Origin: Vannielia litorea
Lineage (GTDB): Bacteria > Pseudomonadota > Alphaproteobacteria > Rhodobacterales > Rhodobacteraceae
Direction: 5' to 3'
NCBI RefSeq assembly: GCF_018424695.1
Contig: NZ_QTNQ01000033.1
Location: 1-41,527 of the forward strand
DNA length: 41,527 bases
Below are positions 18,961 through 27,849 of the stretch, piece after piece. The notes under the pieces were generated by a model. The model saw only the letters and a list, made by a program, of their open reading frames with translations, ran no database searches and had not been told where the DNA came from. The translations under genes and the position numbers were made by a program. Positions within the stretch are counted from its first letter, which is position 1, and each line of letters begins with the position of its first letter.

Positions 18961-19956
18961 TCACATGCCCCATTGCGCGGCGGCGAGCCTCAGGCCCTGC
19001 CGCGTTTCCCGCGCATCATGCACCCGTAATAGCTGCACCCCCTGCCCTGCAGCAAGCACGGCCAGCGCGAGGGAGCCGGGCATGCGCTCCGCCGCCACAT
19101 CTTCGCCCGCGAGCTTGCCGATGAAGCCCTTGCGCGAGACACCCAGCAACATCGGGCAGCCCAGCGCATGAAACAGCGAGAGGCGTCCGAGCAGGGCCAG
19201 GTTGTGATCCATCGTCTTGCCAAAGCCGATCCCCGGGTCCACCACGATGCGGGCCCGGTCGATGCCCGCAGCCTCCGCCGCGACAATGCGGGCGGCGAGG
19301 TGGTCATAGACATCGAGCAGAACATCGGTGTAGCGCGGATCGTCCTGCATCGTCTCGGGGCTGCCCTGCGCGTGCATCAGGCAAATCGGCACGCCCGCCT
19401 GAGCCGTCACCTGCGCGATCTCCGGGTCGAACAGCATGGCCGAGACGTCGTTTACCATGTCGGCCCCGGCGGCCAGCCCTGCGCGGGCCACCTCCGCCTT
19501 GCGGGTGTCGAGCGAGATTGGCGCGGTGCAGCCTGCCGCGCGCAGCCGCTCCATCACCGGCACCACCCGGGCGATCTCATCCCGAACGGCCACTTCTTCG
19601 GCCCCGGGGCGGGTGCTTTCGCCGCCGATGTCGAGCATGTCGCCCACCTCGGCGAGCGCCAGCGCGTTCTCAAGCTCGCGGCCCGCGTGGAGCCCGCCAT
19701 CAGAGAAGCTGTCCGGGGTGAGGTTGAGAATGGCCATCACGCGGGGCGCATCCATGGAGAGGCCCGCCAGCGCCGCACGCGGCGCTGTGAGCGGGGCCAG
19801 CTCCTCCGCCGTCAGCGACGCGGCGGGCATGATCGCAGGCGGCGCATCGCGCGTCAGCAGCTCAACCCGGTCAAACCAGCACCAGCCCCCGGCCAGCGTC
19901 AACGCGCCTTCGGGGCGGGCCGGATCTGTCTGCACGAGCGGGCGGATGTATCTCAT
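18961..19956 (-). CDS. folP: Dihydropteroate synthase
   Basis: A 331-residue TIM-barrel enzyme joining p-aminobenzoate to hydroxymethyl-dihydropterin diphosphate in folate synthesis; it is the sulfonamide target. Motifs: [65 protein letters not shown] and the closing RVHDARET. About 60 residues precede the barrel, longer than in E. coli, which is usual for Rhodobacterales. The ATG overlaps the folB stop by four bases (19953-19956), so the two are translationally coupled. Confidence 0.97.
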   Translation of the reverse strand: MRYIRPLVQTDPARPEGALTLAGGWCWFDRVELLTRDAPPAIMPAASLTAEELAPLTAPRAALAGLSMDAPRVMAILNLTPDSFSDGGLHAGRELENALALAEVGDMLDIGGESTRPGAEEVAVRDEIARVVPVMERLRAAGCTAPISLDTRKAEVARAGLAAGADMVNDVSAMLFDPEIAQVTAQAGVPICLMHAQGSPETMQDDPRYTDVLLDVYDHLAARIVAAEAAGIDRARIVVDPGIGFGKTMDHNLALLGRLSLFHALGCPMLLGVSRKGFIGKLAGEDVAAERMPGSLALAVLAAGQGVQLLRVHDARETRQGLRLAAAQWGM

Positions 19957-20696
19957 GGCGCCAGCTCTGCCGCGATCCACGCCGCCAGCGCCTCGGGGCG
20001 CGCTTCCGGCGGCTCCACGGCGGCGAGCACCAGCTTCGACGGCGCCCAGAAGGCCGGAATGCCCTGCGCCGCGCAAAAGCCGATCTCGGTGCGGCTTGCC
20101 ACCACCCGGGCGCCTTCCACGCTCTCGGCGGCGATCCAGGCCGCCTGCTCCATCGCCAGCAGCATCACCCGCGCCCGCGCCTCGTCTCCGCGCGCGCGTG
20201 GAACGTAGCCCGGCGTCACCACGTAGAGCACCGGGCCATCGGCGGGCGGCACGGCGGAGCCCAGCACCATCAGGCAAACCTCGGGCACGGCGGCGGGCAG
20301 CGCGACCGGCTCCACCTCACCGCGCACCCGCAGCGCCTCGACGCCCAGCACGAATTCGCCCCGCTCCAGCTTGTCGATCCGCACCGCCATGCGGCTGACG
20401 CGCGGCTCCGAGAAGACGCGCGCCGCGATCCGGTCGACCAGGGTTTCCAGCAGGTCCACCCGGCCCTCTGCCAGCGAGGCATCGACCGCGCCGATAAGCG
20501 TGTCGTAGCTCACCACCTTGTCGACATCGTCGCCCGCAGGCTCGCCCACCACCTCGGCATGCACCTCGAAGCACAGCTTCTGCACCACGCCGCGCTCGTC
20601 GGCAAAGGCGCCGATCTCAACGTCGCGGTAGAGTTCGCGAAGGGCGATCACATCGCGGGGGGCATGATGCGAAAAGGCGAGGCCGGTTTCATCCAT
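19953..20696 (-). CDS. folB: Dihydroneopterin aldolase family protein with C-terminal extension
   Basis: A 247-residue protein. Residues 15-120 are the FolB tunnelling-fold domain (LYRDVEIGAFADERGVVQKL, VSYDTLIGAV, RIDKLERGEFVLGVE), which makes hydroxymethyl-dihydropterin for the next enzyme, FolP. The remaining 110 residues have no domain I recognise; they contain VLYVVTPGYVP and AQGIPAFWAPSKLVLAAV. Its position directly ahead of and overlapping folP supports the folate role. The start at ATG 20696 is preceded by AGAGG; a TTG 12 codons upstream is possible but less likely. Confidence 0.85.
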   Translation of the reverse strand: MDETGLAFSHHAPRDVIALRELYRDVEIGAFADERGVVQKLCFEVHAEVVGEPAGDDVDKVVSYDTLIGAVDASLAEGRVDLLETLVDRIAARVFSEPRVSRMAVRIDKLERGEFVLGVEALRVRGEVEPVALPAAVPEVCLMVLGSAVPPADGPVLYVVTPGYVPRARGDEARARVMLLAMEQAAWIAAESVEGARVVASRTEIGFCAAQGIPAFWAPSKLVLAAVEPPEARPEALAAWIAAELAP

Positions 20697-20748
20697 GCCT
20701 CGCCTCTTTCCATGACCTGCGACCAAGTTCAATGGCCGCGCGGCTTTA

Positions 20749-21318
20749 TCAGATCACACGCACCTGCGTGCCGATCGGGGTGAGCTCAAAGAGCTCCGCG
20801 ATCAGCTCGTTGTAGGTGCCAATGCAGCCCGAAGACGAGCGACGCCCGATCTTGCGGGTGTCATGGGTGCCGTGGATCAGGTAGGCGGGCCAGCTGAGAT
20901 ACATCGCATGGGTGCCCAGCGGGTTGTCGGGGCCCGGCGGCATGTAATGCAGGCTCGGGTCGCGCTCCATCATCGAGGCCGTCGGCGTCCAGTCAGGGCC
21001 GACCTTCTTGCGCACCACTTCAGTGTACCCGGTGCGCTTCAACTCATCGGTCAGCGGCACGGAGGTTGGGTAAACCTTGTAAACCGAGCCGTCGCCCGAC
21101 CAGAAGTGCAGCGCCCGGCTGATCGTGTCGCAGACGATCGTGGCCTTGCCGAGGTCGCTGAAGTGGTCGCGCCAGTCCTGCGCCTGAAAGCTCGACGCGT
21201 TGCGACGCACCTTCTCCTGGCTGCGGATGGCGGTCGGGTCGATCTGCTCGGCCCAGCTCACGGCGGGCACGGCGGCCAGCGCGGCGGTGCCGGCAAGAAG
21301 GCGTCGTCTGGAAATCAT
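20749..21318 (-). CDS. L,D-transpeptidase (YkuD) with Tat-like signal
   Basis: A 189-residue exported protein. MISRRRLLAGTAALAAVPAVSW is a twin-arginine-like signal (given by position 1-22). The YkuD domain covers about 45-189 with the catalytic segment YLIHGTHDTRKIG and the nucleophile loop RRSSSGCIGTYN, in which Gly replaces the arginine usually found after SxGC. The enzyme forms 3-3 cross-links in peptidoglycan or attaches proteins to it. AGAGG stands 10 bases ahead of ATG 21318; the ATG nine bases further upstream is too close to it. folB follows after 52 bases and may be on the same transcript. Confidence 0.88.
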   Translation of the reverse strand: MISRRRLLAGTAALAAVPAVSWAEQIDPTAIRSQEKVRRNASSFQAQDWRDHFSDLGKATIVCDTISRALHFWSGDGSVYKVYPTSVPLTDELKRTGYTEVVRKKVGPDWTPTASMMERDPSLHYMPPGPDNPLGTHAMYLSWPAYLIHGTHDTRKIGRRSSSGCIGTYNELIAELFELTPIGTQVRVI

Positions 21319-21415
21319 CGGATACATGCCTCTGTCATGAACACGCGGTTGAACCTCAACTGCCATGTCGCGGAATGGTTCGCCACTCACATATCAGTGA
21401 AATGGAATGCGACAG

Positions 21416-21435
21416 GGCCGCGTTGCAGCGCGGCC
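21416..21435 (-). terminator. Hairpin after the SleB gene
   Basis: Perfect 7-bp stem GGCCGCG / CGCGGCC with a 6-base loop, 13 bases beyond the sleB-type stop. No T-tract follows, so activity as a terminator is uncertain. Confidence 0.35.
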
Positions 21436-21448
21436 ATGCCGGCAGGGC

Positions 21449-22168
21449 TTACGAGCTGGGGTGACGGTAGAAGCTGTGCACGCCGATACGGGCGGTGCGC
21501 GGAAACTTCCGGGCCCAGGACGGGCGCACGGCATTGGTGTGATAATGCGTGGCGCCGGCGGTCAGCTGCCGCGGGGCGCCGTTCAGCATCAGCCAGGCGA
21601 TCTTGCCAACCCGTTCATAGGCCGCAGGCTCACGGATCGCGTCGGAGTAACCATCGCAGGTGTAGGTGAACTGGCACTGGTATTTGCGCCCGGTGCCCTG
21701 GTGGATCACACCGCAGACAGTCGAGGGGTAGAGCCCCGAGTTGACGCGGTTCAGGATCACCTCGGCCACGGCAAACTGGCCCTTCACCGTCTCGCCGCGC
21801 GCCTCGAAGTAGAGTGCCTCGGCAAGGCAGGCCCATTCGGCCCCGCCCTTGCGGCTCGGCTGGCTGTCGATCCAGCCGCGACCGTAGCTCACCTTGATCG
21901 AGCCGGGGGTGCCGAGGCTGCTGCGCGGCGTGGTCGCCAACCGCTTGATCCGCTTGCCGCTCACCGCCTGAAACGCCTTGCGCTCCTGTCCCAGCAGCGC
22001 ATCGAGGCGCCGGTCCAGTTGGGGGTCGGTGGGCTGAGTGGCGTCAATCACCTCCGTCGGCACTGTCGAGGTCGACATCACCGTTTCGGCGGTTGCGGGG
22101 GCAAAGGCGGTGGTCAGGCCCAAAAGCAGGGCGACCAGCGCGGACGGTTTCCGGCGCAGGTTAAGCAT
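21449..22168 (-). CDS. SleB-type cell wall hydrolase
   Basis: A 239-residue exported protein with a Sec signal (residues 1-28, ending FAPATAETV). A linker of about 75 residues leads to a C-terminal hydrolase_2 (SleB/CwlJ) domain at about 110-235: [34 protein letters not shown] region, CQFTYTCDG and [13 protein letters not shown]. These enzymes cut the glycan or peptide part of peptidoglycan; in non-spore-formers they serve wall remodelling. It lies upstream of the L,D-transpeptidase in the same direction, separated by 130 bases with a hairpin. The 172 bases upstream (22169-22340) hold no gene. Confidence 0.9.
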   Translation of the reverse strand: MLNLRRKPSALVALLLGLTTAFAPATAETVMSTSTVPTEVIDATQPTDPQLDRRLDALLGQERKAFQAVSGKRIKRLATTPRSSLGTPGSIKVSYGRGWIDSQPSRKGGAEWACLAEALYFEARGETVKGQFAVAEVILNRVNSGLYPSTVCGVIHQGTGRKYQCQFTYTCDGYSDAIREPAAYERVGKIAWLMLNGAPRQLTAGATHYHTNAVRPSWARKFPRTARIGVHSFYRHPSS

Positions 22169-22340
22169 CGTCTACTCTAATTCGCAGCACGTCCCAGGCT
22201 CGTGCCAAGCCGAGGGCGCGCTTAACGGATGACACGCGCATATGTCTACCCCCGGGCCCCGACATGCGCGCAATCGGCGCAGTTCAGCCCACATTCTCTT
22301 CGAATATCCGCAGAAATGCCCGCAAAAGTTGTTGAAAGTC

Positions 22341-24908
22341 TTAACGAAGCTCGCCGGGCGCGTCGCCTGCCCGGTCGCGAATCGCAAGGTGAGCGGCGGC
22401 AAGCCGCGCAACCGGCACACGGAAGGGCGAGCACGACACGTAGTCAAACCCCGCCTCTCGGCAGAAGGCAATCGTGTCAGGGTCGCCGCCATGTTCGCCA
22501 CAGACCGAAAGCGTCACCCCCGGGCGCGCCGCCCGGGCCCGCTCGGCCCCCAGCATCAGCAGCTCGCCCACGCCCTCCTGATCGAGGGTATGGAACGGGT
22601 CTTCCGGAAAAACCTGCTGCTGCACATAGGCTCCCATGAACTTGCCCGCATCGTCACGGCTGAGGCCGTAGGTCATCTGCGTCAGGTCGTTGGTGCCGAA
22701 GCTGAGGAAAGTCGCGTGCCCGGCGATATCGCCCGCACGGAGTGCCGCGCGCGGGGTTTCCACCATCACCCCCAGCCGGTAATCGAAGCTGGCGCCGGTC
22801 TCGTTGCGCACCGCCGCCGCCACGCCGTCGATCCGGGTTTTCAGCAGCTCCACCTCGCGCCGGGCGCTGACCAGCGGCAGCATGATCTCGGGCACCACGT
22901 GGTCGCCCTTGCGGCCCACCGCCACCGTCGCCTCGAAAATCGCTCGGGCCTGCATGTCGTAGATCTCGGGCACCGTCACACCCAGCCGAACGCCGCGCAG
23001 GCCCAGCATCGGGTTGAACTCGGCCAGCGCCTCCACCCGGTGCGCCACGTCGCTGAGCGGCAGGCCCAGGGCCTCGGCCAGCCCCCGCATCCCCTCCCTG
23101 TCGGAGGGGAGGAACTCGTGCAGCGGCGGATCGAATAGCCGGATGCACACCGGCTGGCCCACCATGATGCCGAAAAGCTGGGTGAAGTCCTCGCGCTGCA
23201 TCGGCAGCAACTGCTCCAGCGCGGCGCGGCGGTCTTCGGTGCTGTCAGCGAAGATCATCTCGCGCATGACCATCATGCGCCCCTCTTCGAAGAACATGTG
23301 CTCGGTCCGGCACAGCCCGATGCCCTCGGCCTTGAACATCCGCGCAGTCTGCGCGTCGGCGGGGGTGTCGGCGTTGGCCCGGATGCCGATGTCGCGCAGC
23401 TCGTCGGCCCAGGACAGCAGCGACTGAAAGCTGTCATCCAGCGCGGGCTCCAGCATTTCGACCTCGCCCAGCAACATCTCGCCGCTACTGCCGTCGATGG
23501 TCACCGTGTCGCCCTCGCGAAAGCTGCGGCCATCCTTGGTTCGCAGGGTCTTCTTGGAGGTGGAAAGGCGCATGTCACTGGCGCCCACGATGCAGGGCAG
23601 CCCGAGGCCCCGGGCGATCACGGCGGCATGGCTCGTCATCCCGCCGCGCTCGGTCAGGATGCCGTTGGCGACATGCATGCCGCGAATGTCCTCCGGCGTC
23701 GTCTCGCGCCGCACGAGGATGCAGGGCTCGCCCTGCGCCGCATGGGCCTGCGCCGCCTGCGCCGAGAAAACCAGCTTGCCAATCGCCCCGCCCGGACTGG
23801 CCGCGATGCCGCGCAGGATCACGTCGCGCTTGGCCTTCGGGTCCACCTGCGGGTGGAGCAGTTCCGGCAGGGCGCGCGGCTCAACCCGCAGCACCGCCTC
23901 TTCCCGGCTGATGATCGACTCTTCCGCCAGCGCTACCGCAATCTGCAAGGCCGCGCGCGGGCTGCGGCTAACGCGCACCGCGTCGAGCACCCGCAGCTTA
24001 CCCCGTTCGAGCGTGAATTCGATCTCCATTTCCTCGCGCAGCCGCGCGCGGCACATCTCGGCCATCTCAGTCAGCCGGTCGAAGATCTCCGGCTGCTCGC
24101 CCTCCAGCGAGGGGCCGCGCGGGTCTTCCAGCAGATAGAGCGCCTCGCCATTGGCCTCCAGCGCATCCCGCAAGAAGCTCTGGCGCAGGTAGCGGCCCGA
24201 AACCCGGCGCTGCCCGGTGACCTGGTCGACACAGCGCAGCACGCCCGAGCCGCTCTCGCCCGGCCCGACGCCCAGCGCCATCTCCTGCACCACGAGGCCC
24301 AACCCGGCATCGGGCGGCGCGCCCCGCGCCTGCCTGAGCAGCCGCGCCGTCGTGCCCTCCCAGGCCCGCGCCATCGAGCGCAGAACCTCCAGAAGCTGCA
24401 CATCCGCCTCCTGCGGAAACGGCTCGTCGGCTTCATCCTCGTAGATCGTGAGCGCCTGCTTCAGCCGCTCGGTCGGATCATTGTCGGTGAAGGAGAAGGC
24501 ATCGGCATCGAGCCGGGCCACATGCACCGCGTAGCTCTGGATGAAACGCAGGTAGAGGATCGAGGCCGCATCCTCGCCATGGGTCTGACTGAGCTCAAGG
24601 TGGCGGCGGTCGTTCATCCCGATGTTCAGAATGGCCCCCGGCCCGCCCCAGTCCGGATCCTGGCTGGAGGGGCGCACACAGAGCAGCGAGCGCGCGCCGA
24701 AAGTCGCCAGAAGCCGCGACACGTCAAACCCCTGCCCAGCGGCAAGCCCCTTCACCGCGCCAAACGAAAGCGCCACTGTCTGCGGCACCGGAAGGCCCAG
24801 CCGGATCAGCCGTTGCAGGCACTTCGCACGGCCACCATGCGTCGAGGCGCTTAGTGTCGCCTCGGCGTTAATCTCGGTGAATCCTGCAATCTGGGCCGAT
24901 TTCTGCAA
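22341..24908 (-). CDS. PPDK-like PEP-utilising enzyme, TTG start
   Basis: An 855-residue relative of pyruvate, phosphate dikinase. The N-terminal ATP-grasp-like region begins INAEATLSASTHGGRAK and is divergent. The swivelling phosphohistidine domain has ERGGMTSHAAVIARGLG (catalytic His) and the C-terminal TIM barrel has LSFGTNDLTQMTYG and the catalytic Cys in LSVCGEHGGDP. It may interconvert PEP and pyruvate, but because the N-terminal domain is unusual the reaction is uncertain. No ATG occurs in the first 100 codons. I chose TTG at 24908 because AAAGGA lies 8 bases upstream and the family similarity begins right after. It follows glyS by 99 bases behind its own promoter, in an order common in Rhodobacterales. 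Confidence 0.85.
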   Translation of the reverse strand: MQKSAQIAGFTEINAEATLSASTHGGRAKCLQRLIRLGLPVPQTVALSFGAVKGLAAGQGFDVSRLLATFGARSLLCVRPSSQDPDWGGPGAILNIGMNDRRHLELSQTHGEDAASILYLRFIQSYAVHVARLDADAFSFTDNDPTERLKQALTIYEDEADEPFPQEADVQLLEVLRSMARAWEGTTARLLRQARGAPPDAGLGLVVQEMALGVGPGESGSGVLRCVDQVTGQRRVSGRYLRQSFLRDALEANGEALYLLEDPRGPSLEGEQPEIFDRLTEMAEMCRARLREEMEIEFTLERGKLRVLDAVRVSRSPRAALQIAVALAEESIISREEAVLRVEPRALPELLHPQVDPKAKRDVILRGIAASPGGAIGKLVFSAQAAQAHAAQGEPCILVRRETTPEDIRGMHVANGILTERGGMTSHAAVIARGLGLPCIVGASDMRLSTSKKTLRTKDGRSFREGDTVTIDGSSGEMLLGEVEMLEPALDDSFQSLLSWADELRDIGIRANADTPADAQTARMFKAEGIGLCRTEHMFFEEGRMMVMREMIFADSTEDRRAALEQLLPMQREDFTQLFGIMVGQPVCIRLFDPPLHEFLPSDREGMRGLAEALGLPLSDVAHRVEALAEFNPMLGLRGVRLGVTVPEIYDMQARAIFEATVAVGRKGDHVVPEIMLPLVSARREVELLKTRIDGVAAAVRNETGASFDYRLGVMVETPRAALRAGDIAGHATFLSFGTNDLTQMTYGLSRDDAGKFMGAYVQQQVFPEDPFHTLDQEGVGELLMLGAERARAARPGVTLSVCGEHGGDPDTIAFCREAGFDYVSCSPFRVPVARLAAAHLAIRDRAGDAPGELR

Positions 24909-24965
24909 CGCAGCGATCCTTTCTGTGGCGCAGAATAACCCGATTGGCGAGTCGGGCAAGGGCGA

Positions 24966-24994
24966 CGTTAAAATTGAGTTAACGCTAACACCAA
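24966..24994 (-). promoter_or_regulatory. Promoter of the PPDK-like gene overlapped by a CtrA-type box
   Basis: Minus strand: TTGGTG (24989-24994), 17 bases, TTAACG (24966-24971). The plus strand of 24968-24983 reads TTAAAATTGAGTTAAC, an exact TTAA-N7-TTAAC CtrA-type site that covers the -10 box and much of the spacer. That position would favour repression. Confidence 0.45.
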
Positions 24995-25007
24995 CCCGCT
25001 CAAGGGC

Positions 25008-27293
25008 TTAGCCTTCCAGCCGCGACAAATCCGCCACCGTGGAGCAGGTCTGGCGGATACGATGCAGCAGATTCAGCCGGTTCCGGCGCAACACGTCGTT
25101 CTCCGCATTCACCTGCACCGCATCGAAAAACCCGTCGATTGGCGCCCGCAGCGCCGCCATGCGGGCCATCGCGGCGGCAAAATCCTCGGCCTCCACCGCG
25201 CTGGCAATCGCCGGCTCAGCCGCATCCAGCGCCGCGAACAGCGCCTTCTCCTCCGGCCCCTCCGCCAGCTTCGCCTCCGGCCCAAAGGAATATTCCACCC
25301 CATCCGCCGCTTCGGCCTGGCTGAGAATATTGTTTGCCCGCTTGAACCCCTGCACGAGGTTCTCACCATCCTCCGTGCCCAAGAAGGCCTGCACCGCCTC
25401 CGCCCGTTTCACCAGCAGCGTGAGGTCGTCCTTGCCCGGCATGGCGAGGCAGGCGTCGATCACGTCATGCCGAATGCCCTCTCCGCGCAGGTGCACCTTG
25501 AGGCGGTCGTGGAGGAAGGACAGCAGGTCGTCCGAGGTATCGGGCCTCTGCGCCGTTACGCGCTCAATCCACTCCGGTGCGTCGCCCTCGATCTGGTCCA
25601 CCACGGCGCGCACGGCCCCGCCGAACACCCCGTGCTGCGCAATTTCATCAAGCAGCGCGTCTCGCAGGGCGACAGCCTTTCTGTCATCCGGTGCGATCTC
25701 GTGGCGCAGAAGCTGCGCGTCGATCAGACGATCCAGATGCAACCGCAGCCCATTCGCCAGCACCAGCCGGATCACCCCCAGCGCCGCACGGCGCAGCGCA
25801 AACGGGTCTTTCGACCCCGTCGGCTTCTCGTCAATCGCCCAGAACCCCGTCAGCGTGTCCAGCTTGTCGGCCAGTGCGACGGCCACCGAGACCGGCGCGG
25901 TCGGCACATCATCCGACGGCCCGAGCGGCGAGTAATGCTCTTCGCAGGCCGCCGCCACCTCGGCGGGCAGACCTGAAGCATCACTGTAATAGCGCCCCAT
26001 AAGCCCCTGAAGTTCCGGAAATTCTCCGACCATCTCGGACGACAGATCGGCCTTCGCCACCTTCGCCGCCTGCACCGCCAGCGCCGGATCGGCGCCCACC
26101 ATCGGCGCAAGGCTCTCGGCCAGCGCGGCAACCCGCGCCACCTTGTCGGCTACCGACCCGAGCTTGTTGTGAAAGGTCACGTTCTCAAGCCGCGCGGTCC
26201 AGGCCTCCAGCCCCTCGTCTTTCGCCACCCGCAGGTCGTTCTCCCAGAAGAACTTCGCATCCGAAAGCCGCGCCGCCAGCACTTTCTGGTTCCCGGCCAG
26301 AATAGTCGCGCCGTTGTCCTTCGTCTCCATGTTCGCCACGGTGACAAAGCTCACGATCTGCCCCTGCGCGTTCTTCACCGAGAAGAACTTCTGGTGCTCT
26401 TTCATCGAGGTCTGCAGCACCTCCGGCGGCAACCCGCGAAACTGCTCTTCGATCTCGCCCATCAGCACCACCGGCCACTCCACGAGGCCAGACACTTCGG
26501 CCAGAAGCCCCTTGTCCTCGACCAGCTCCAGCCCCTTGGCAAAGGCGAGCTGCGCCGCGTCATGGGCGATGGTCTCGGCCCGCGCCCCAGCATCCAGCAC
26601 CACCCGCGCGCGCTTCAGCTTCGCCTCGTAATCCTCGAAATTCGAAACAGAAATCGCACCCGACGACAGAAAGCGGTGGCCCCGCGTGACATCCCCCGCC
26701 TTGATCCCGTCAATCTCCAGCGGCACCACCTGCGCACCGCTCTCGTCGCTCAAGATGCAAAGGATCGAATGCAGCGGCCGCACCCAGCGCAGGCTGCCCG
26801 CCCCCCAGCGCATCGACTTCGGCCAGGGGAAATTGCGAACGGCATTCTCCAGCACTGTAGCAACAACATCAGCAGCTGGCCGCTCTGGATACTCGAACGT
26901 AGCGAACAGTACCTGTTTGCCTTTCAGCTCTTTGGTGCGAACAAGCATATGTTCGCCATAAACGCCGTCTCCATCGCGCAGAGAAGCTAGCTTCTCTGCG
27001 TACCAAGAGTTGGGAGCCTCCCAGCCCAAACCACGAAAGAAGCCAAAAATTGCCTTCTCCGGCGCTTCCAGCGGAGGCCCTTTGCGATCTTCTTTGATTT
27101 TGGGTGTGTGGCTGGGCAGGCCATCCACAGCCAGCGCCAGACGGCGCGGCGTGGAAAACGCCCGTGCGCCGGCGTAGGTCAGCCCGGCCTCCACCAGCCC
27201 GTCGGTCACCAGCTTCTGCAAGTCCTCGGCGGCCTTGCGCTGCATCCGTGCGGGGATTTCCTCGCTGAAGAGTTCGATCAGAAGATCAGCCAT
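25008..27293 (-). CDS. glyS: Glycine--tRNA ligase beta subunit
   Basis: A 761-residue subunit of the bacterial alpha2beta2 glycyl-tRNA synthetase; it binds tRNA-Gly and carries a C-terminal anticodon-binding DALR domain (about 650-755). Signatures: LLIELFSEEIPARMQ at the N terminus, FPWPKSMRWG at 155-164, LVEWPVVLMGEIEEQF and MKEHQKFF near 290. Between AIFGFFRGLG and GKQVLF (residues 90-126) it seems about 20 residues longer than the E. coli protein as I recall it. That stretch lies in DNA of only 52% G+C with a perfect 24-base palindrome. The start at 27293 is one base after the DUF6446 stop region, inside the glyQ operon. Confidence 0.95.
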   Translation of the reverse strand: MADLLIELFSEEIPARMQRKAAEDLQKLVTDGLVEAGLTYAGARAFSTPRRLALAVDGLPSHTPKIKEDRKGPPLEAPEKAIFGFFRGLGWEAPNSWYAEKLASLRDGDGVYGEHMLVRTKELKGKQVLFATFEYPERPAADVVATVLENAVRNFPWPKSMRWGAGSLRWVRPLHSILCILSDESGAQVVPLEIDGIKAGDVTRGHRFLSSGAISVSNFEDYEAKLKRARVVLDAGARAETIAHDAAQLAFAKGLELVEDKGLLAEVSGLVEWPVVLMGEIEEQFRGLPPEVLQTSMKEHQKFFSVKNAQGQIVSFVTVANMETKDNGATILAGNQKVLAARLSDAKFFWENDLRVAKDEGLEAWTARLENVTFHNKLGSVADKVARVAALAESLAPMVGADPALAVQAAKVAKADLSSEMVGEFPELQGLMGRYYSDASGLPAEVAAACEEHYSPLGPSDDVPTAPVSVAVALADKLDTLTGFWAIDEKPTGSKDPFALRRAALGVIRLVLANGLRLHLDRLIDAQLLRHEIAPDDRKAVALRDALLDEIAQHGVFGGAVRAVVDQIEGDAPEWIERVTAQRPDTSDDLLSFLHDRLKVHLRGEGIRHDVIDACLAMPGKDDLTLLVKRAEAVQAFLGTEDGENLVQGFKRANNILSQAEAADGVEYSFGPEAKLAEGPEEKALFAALDAAEPAIASAVEAEDFAAAMARMAALRAPIDGFFDAVQVNAENDVLRRNRLNLLHRIRQTCSTVADLSRLEG
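26977..27000. repeat. Perfect 24-base palindrome inside glyS
   Basis: The 12 bases CGCAGAGAAGCT are followed at once by their exact reverse complement AGCTTCTCTGCG, with no loop. A second hairpin, GCGAACA (26937-26943) with TGTTCGC (26950-26956), lies 20 bases away. Both sit in the low-GC part of glyS and are read through in frame (AEKLASLR). Confidence 0.8.
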
Positions 27294-27294
27294 C

Positions 27295-27849
27295 TCACTC
27301 GCCTTCCTGCGACCGTGCCGCAACAAATCCTTCGGGGTCGGGGCAGCCGGGCGGCACCGGCTTGCCGTCAAACACCTCTTCGCCGCAGTGGTTGATCTGG
27401 TGCCAGACAAAGCCGCGACCGTCATCCATGATCGCCACCACGCGGTCGATCCCGTAATAGATGTTCTCCACCCCGGTGAAGGCCATCGCCCGGCCCTCTT
27501 GCAGCGCAACGCCGACATCTTCAGCGTCGTAGCAGTCAAACCACCCCGGCCCGGTCAGTGGCACCGCCTCCTCGTAAGGCTCATAGGTTTCGCTCAGCAT
27601 CGCCTGGCTCATCGGGGTGGTGAAGCAGGCCCGGTAGCGGATCGGGCTGGAGCTGGCGTCAATCGCCTCGAACTCGTCAGCGATGATCTCCTCGGGCGCC
27701 CCGCTCGCAATCGAGGTCAGCTCTACCGGCACCATGTCGTCCCGCAGCTCCACCCGCTCGTAAAAGCCGTAAACCTGCAGGTAATAGATTGCCAAACCGG
27801 CAACAGCCGCAGCCCCCACGATCACCCCTCCGACGAGTTTGCCGTTCAT
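27295..27849 (-). CDS. DUF6446 family membrane-anchored protein
   Basis: A 184-residue protein with one N-terminal membrane helix (about 5-25, [20 protein letters not shown]) and a periplasmic domain with several cysteines ([33 protein letters not shown]). It sits between glyQ and glyS: its start overlaps the glyQ stop by four bases and its stop ends just short of the glyS start. This embedding is typical of Rhodobacterales. The function is unknown, and nothing in it suggests a direct part in aminoacylation; it may simply share expression with translation genes. Confidence 0.85.
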   Translation of the reverse strand: MNGKLVGGVIVGAAAVAGLAIYYLQVYGFYERVELRDDMVPVELTSIASGAPEEIIADEFEAIDASSSPIRYRACFTTPMSQAMLSETYEPYEEAVPLTGPGWFDCYDAEDVGVALQEGRAMAFTGVENIYYGIDRVVAIMDDGRGFVWHQINHCGEEVFDGKPVPPGCPDPEGFVAARSQEGE

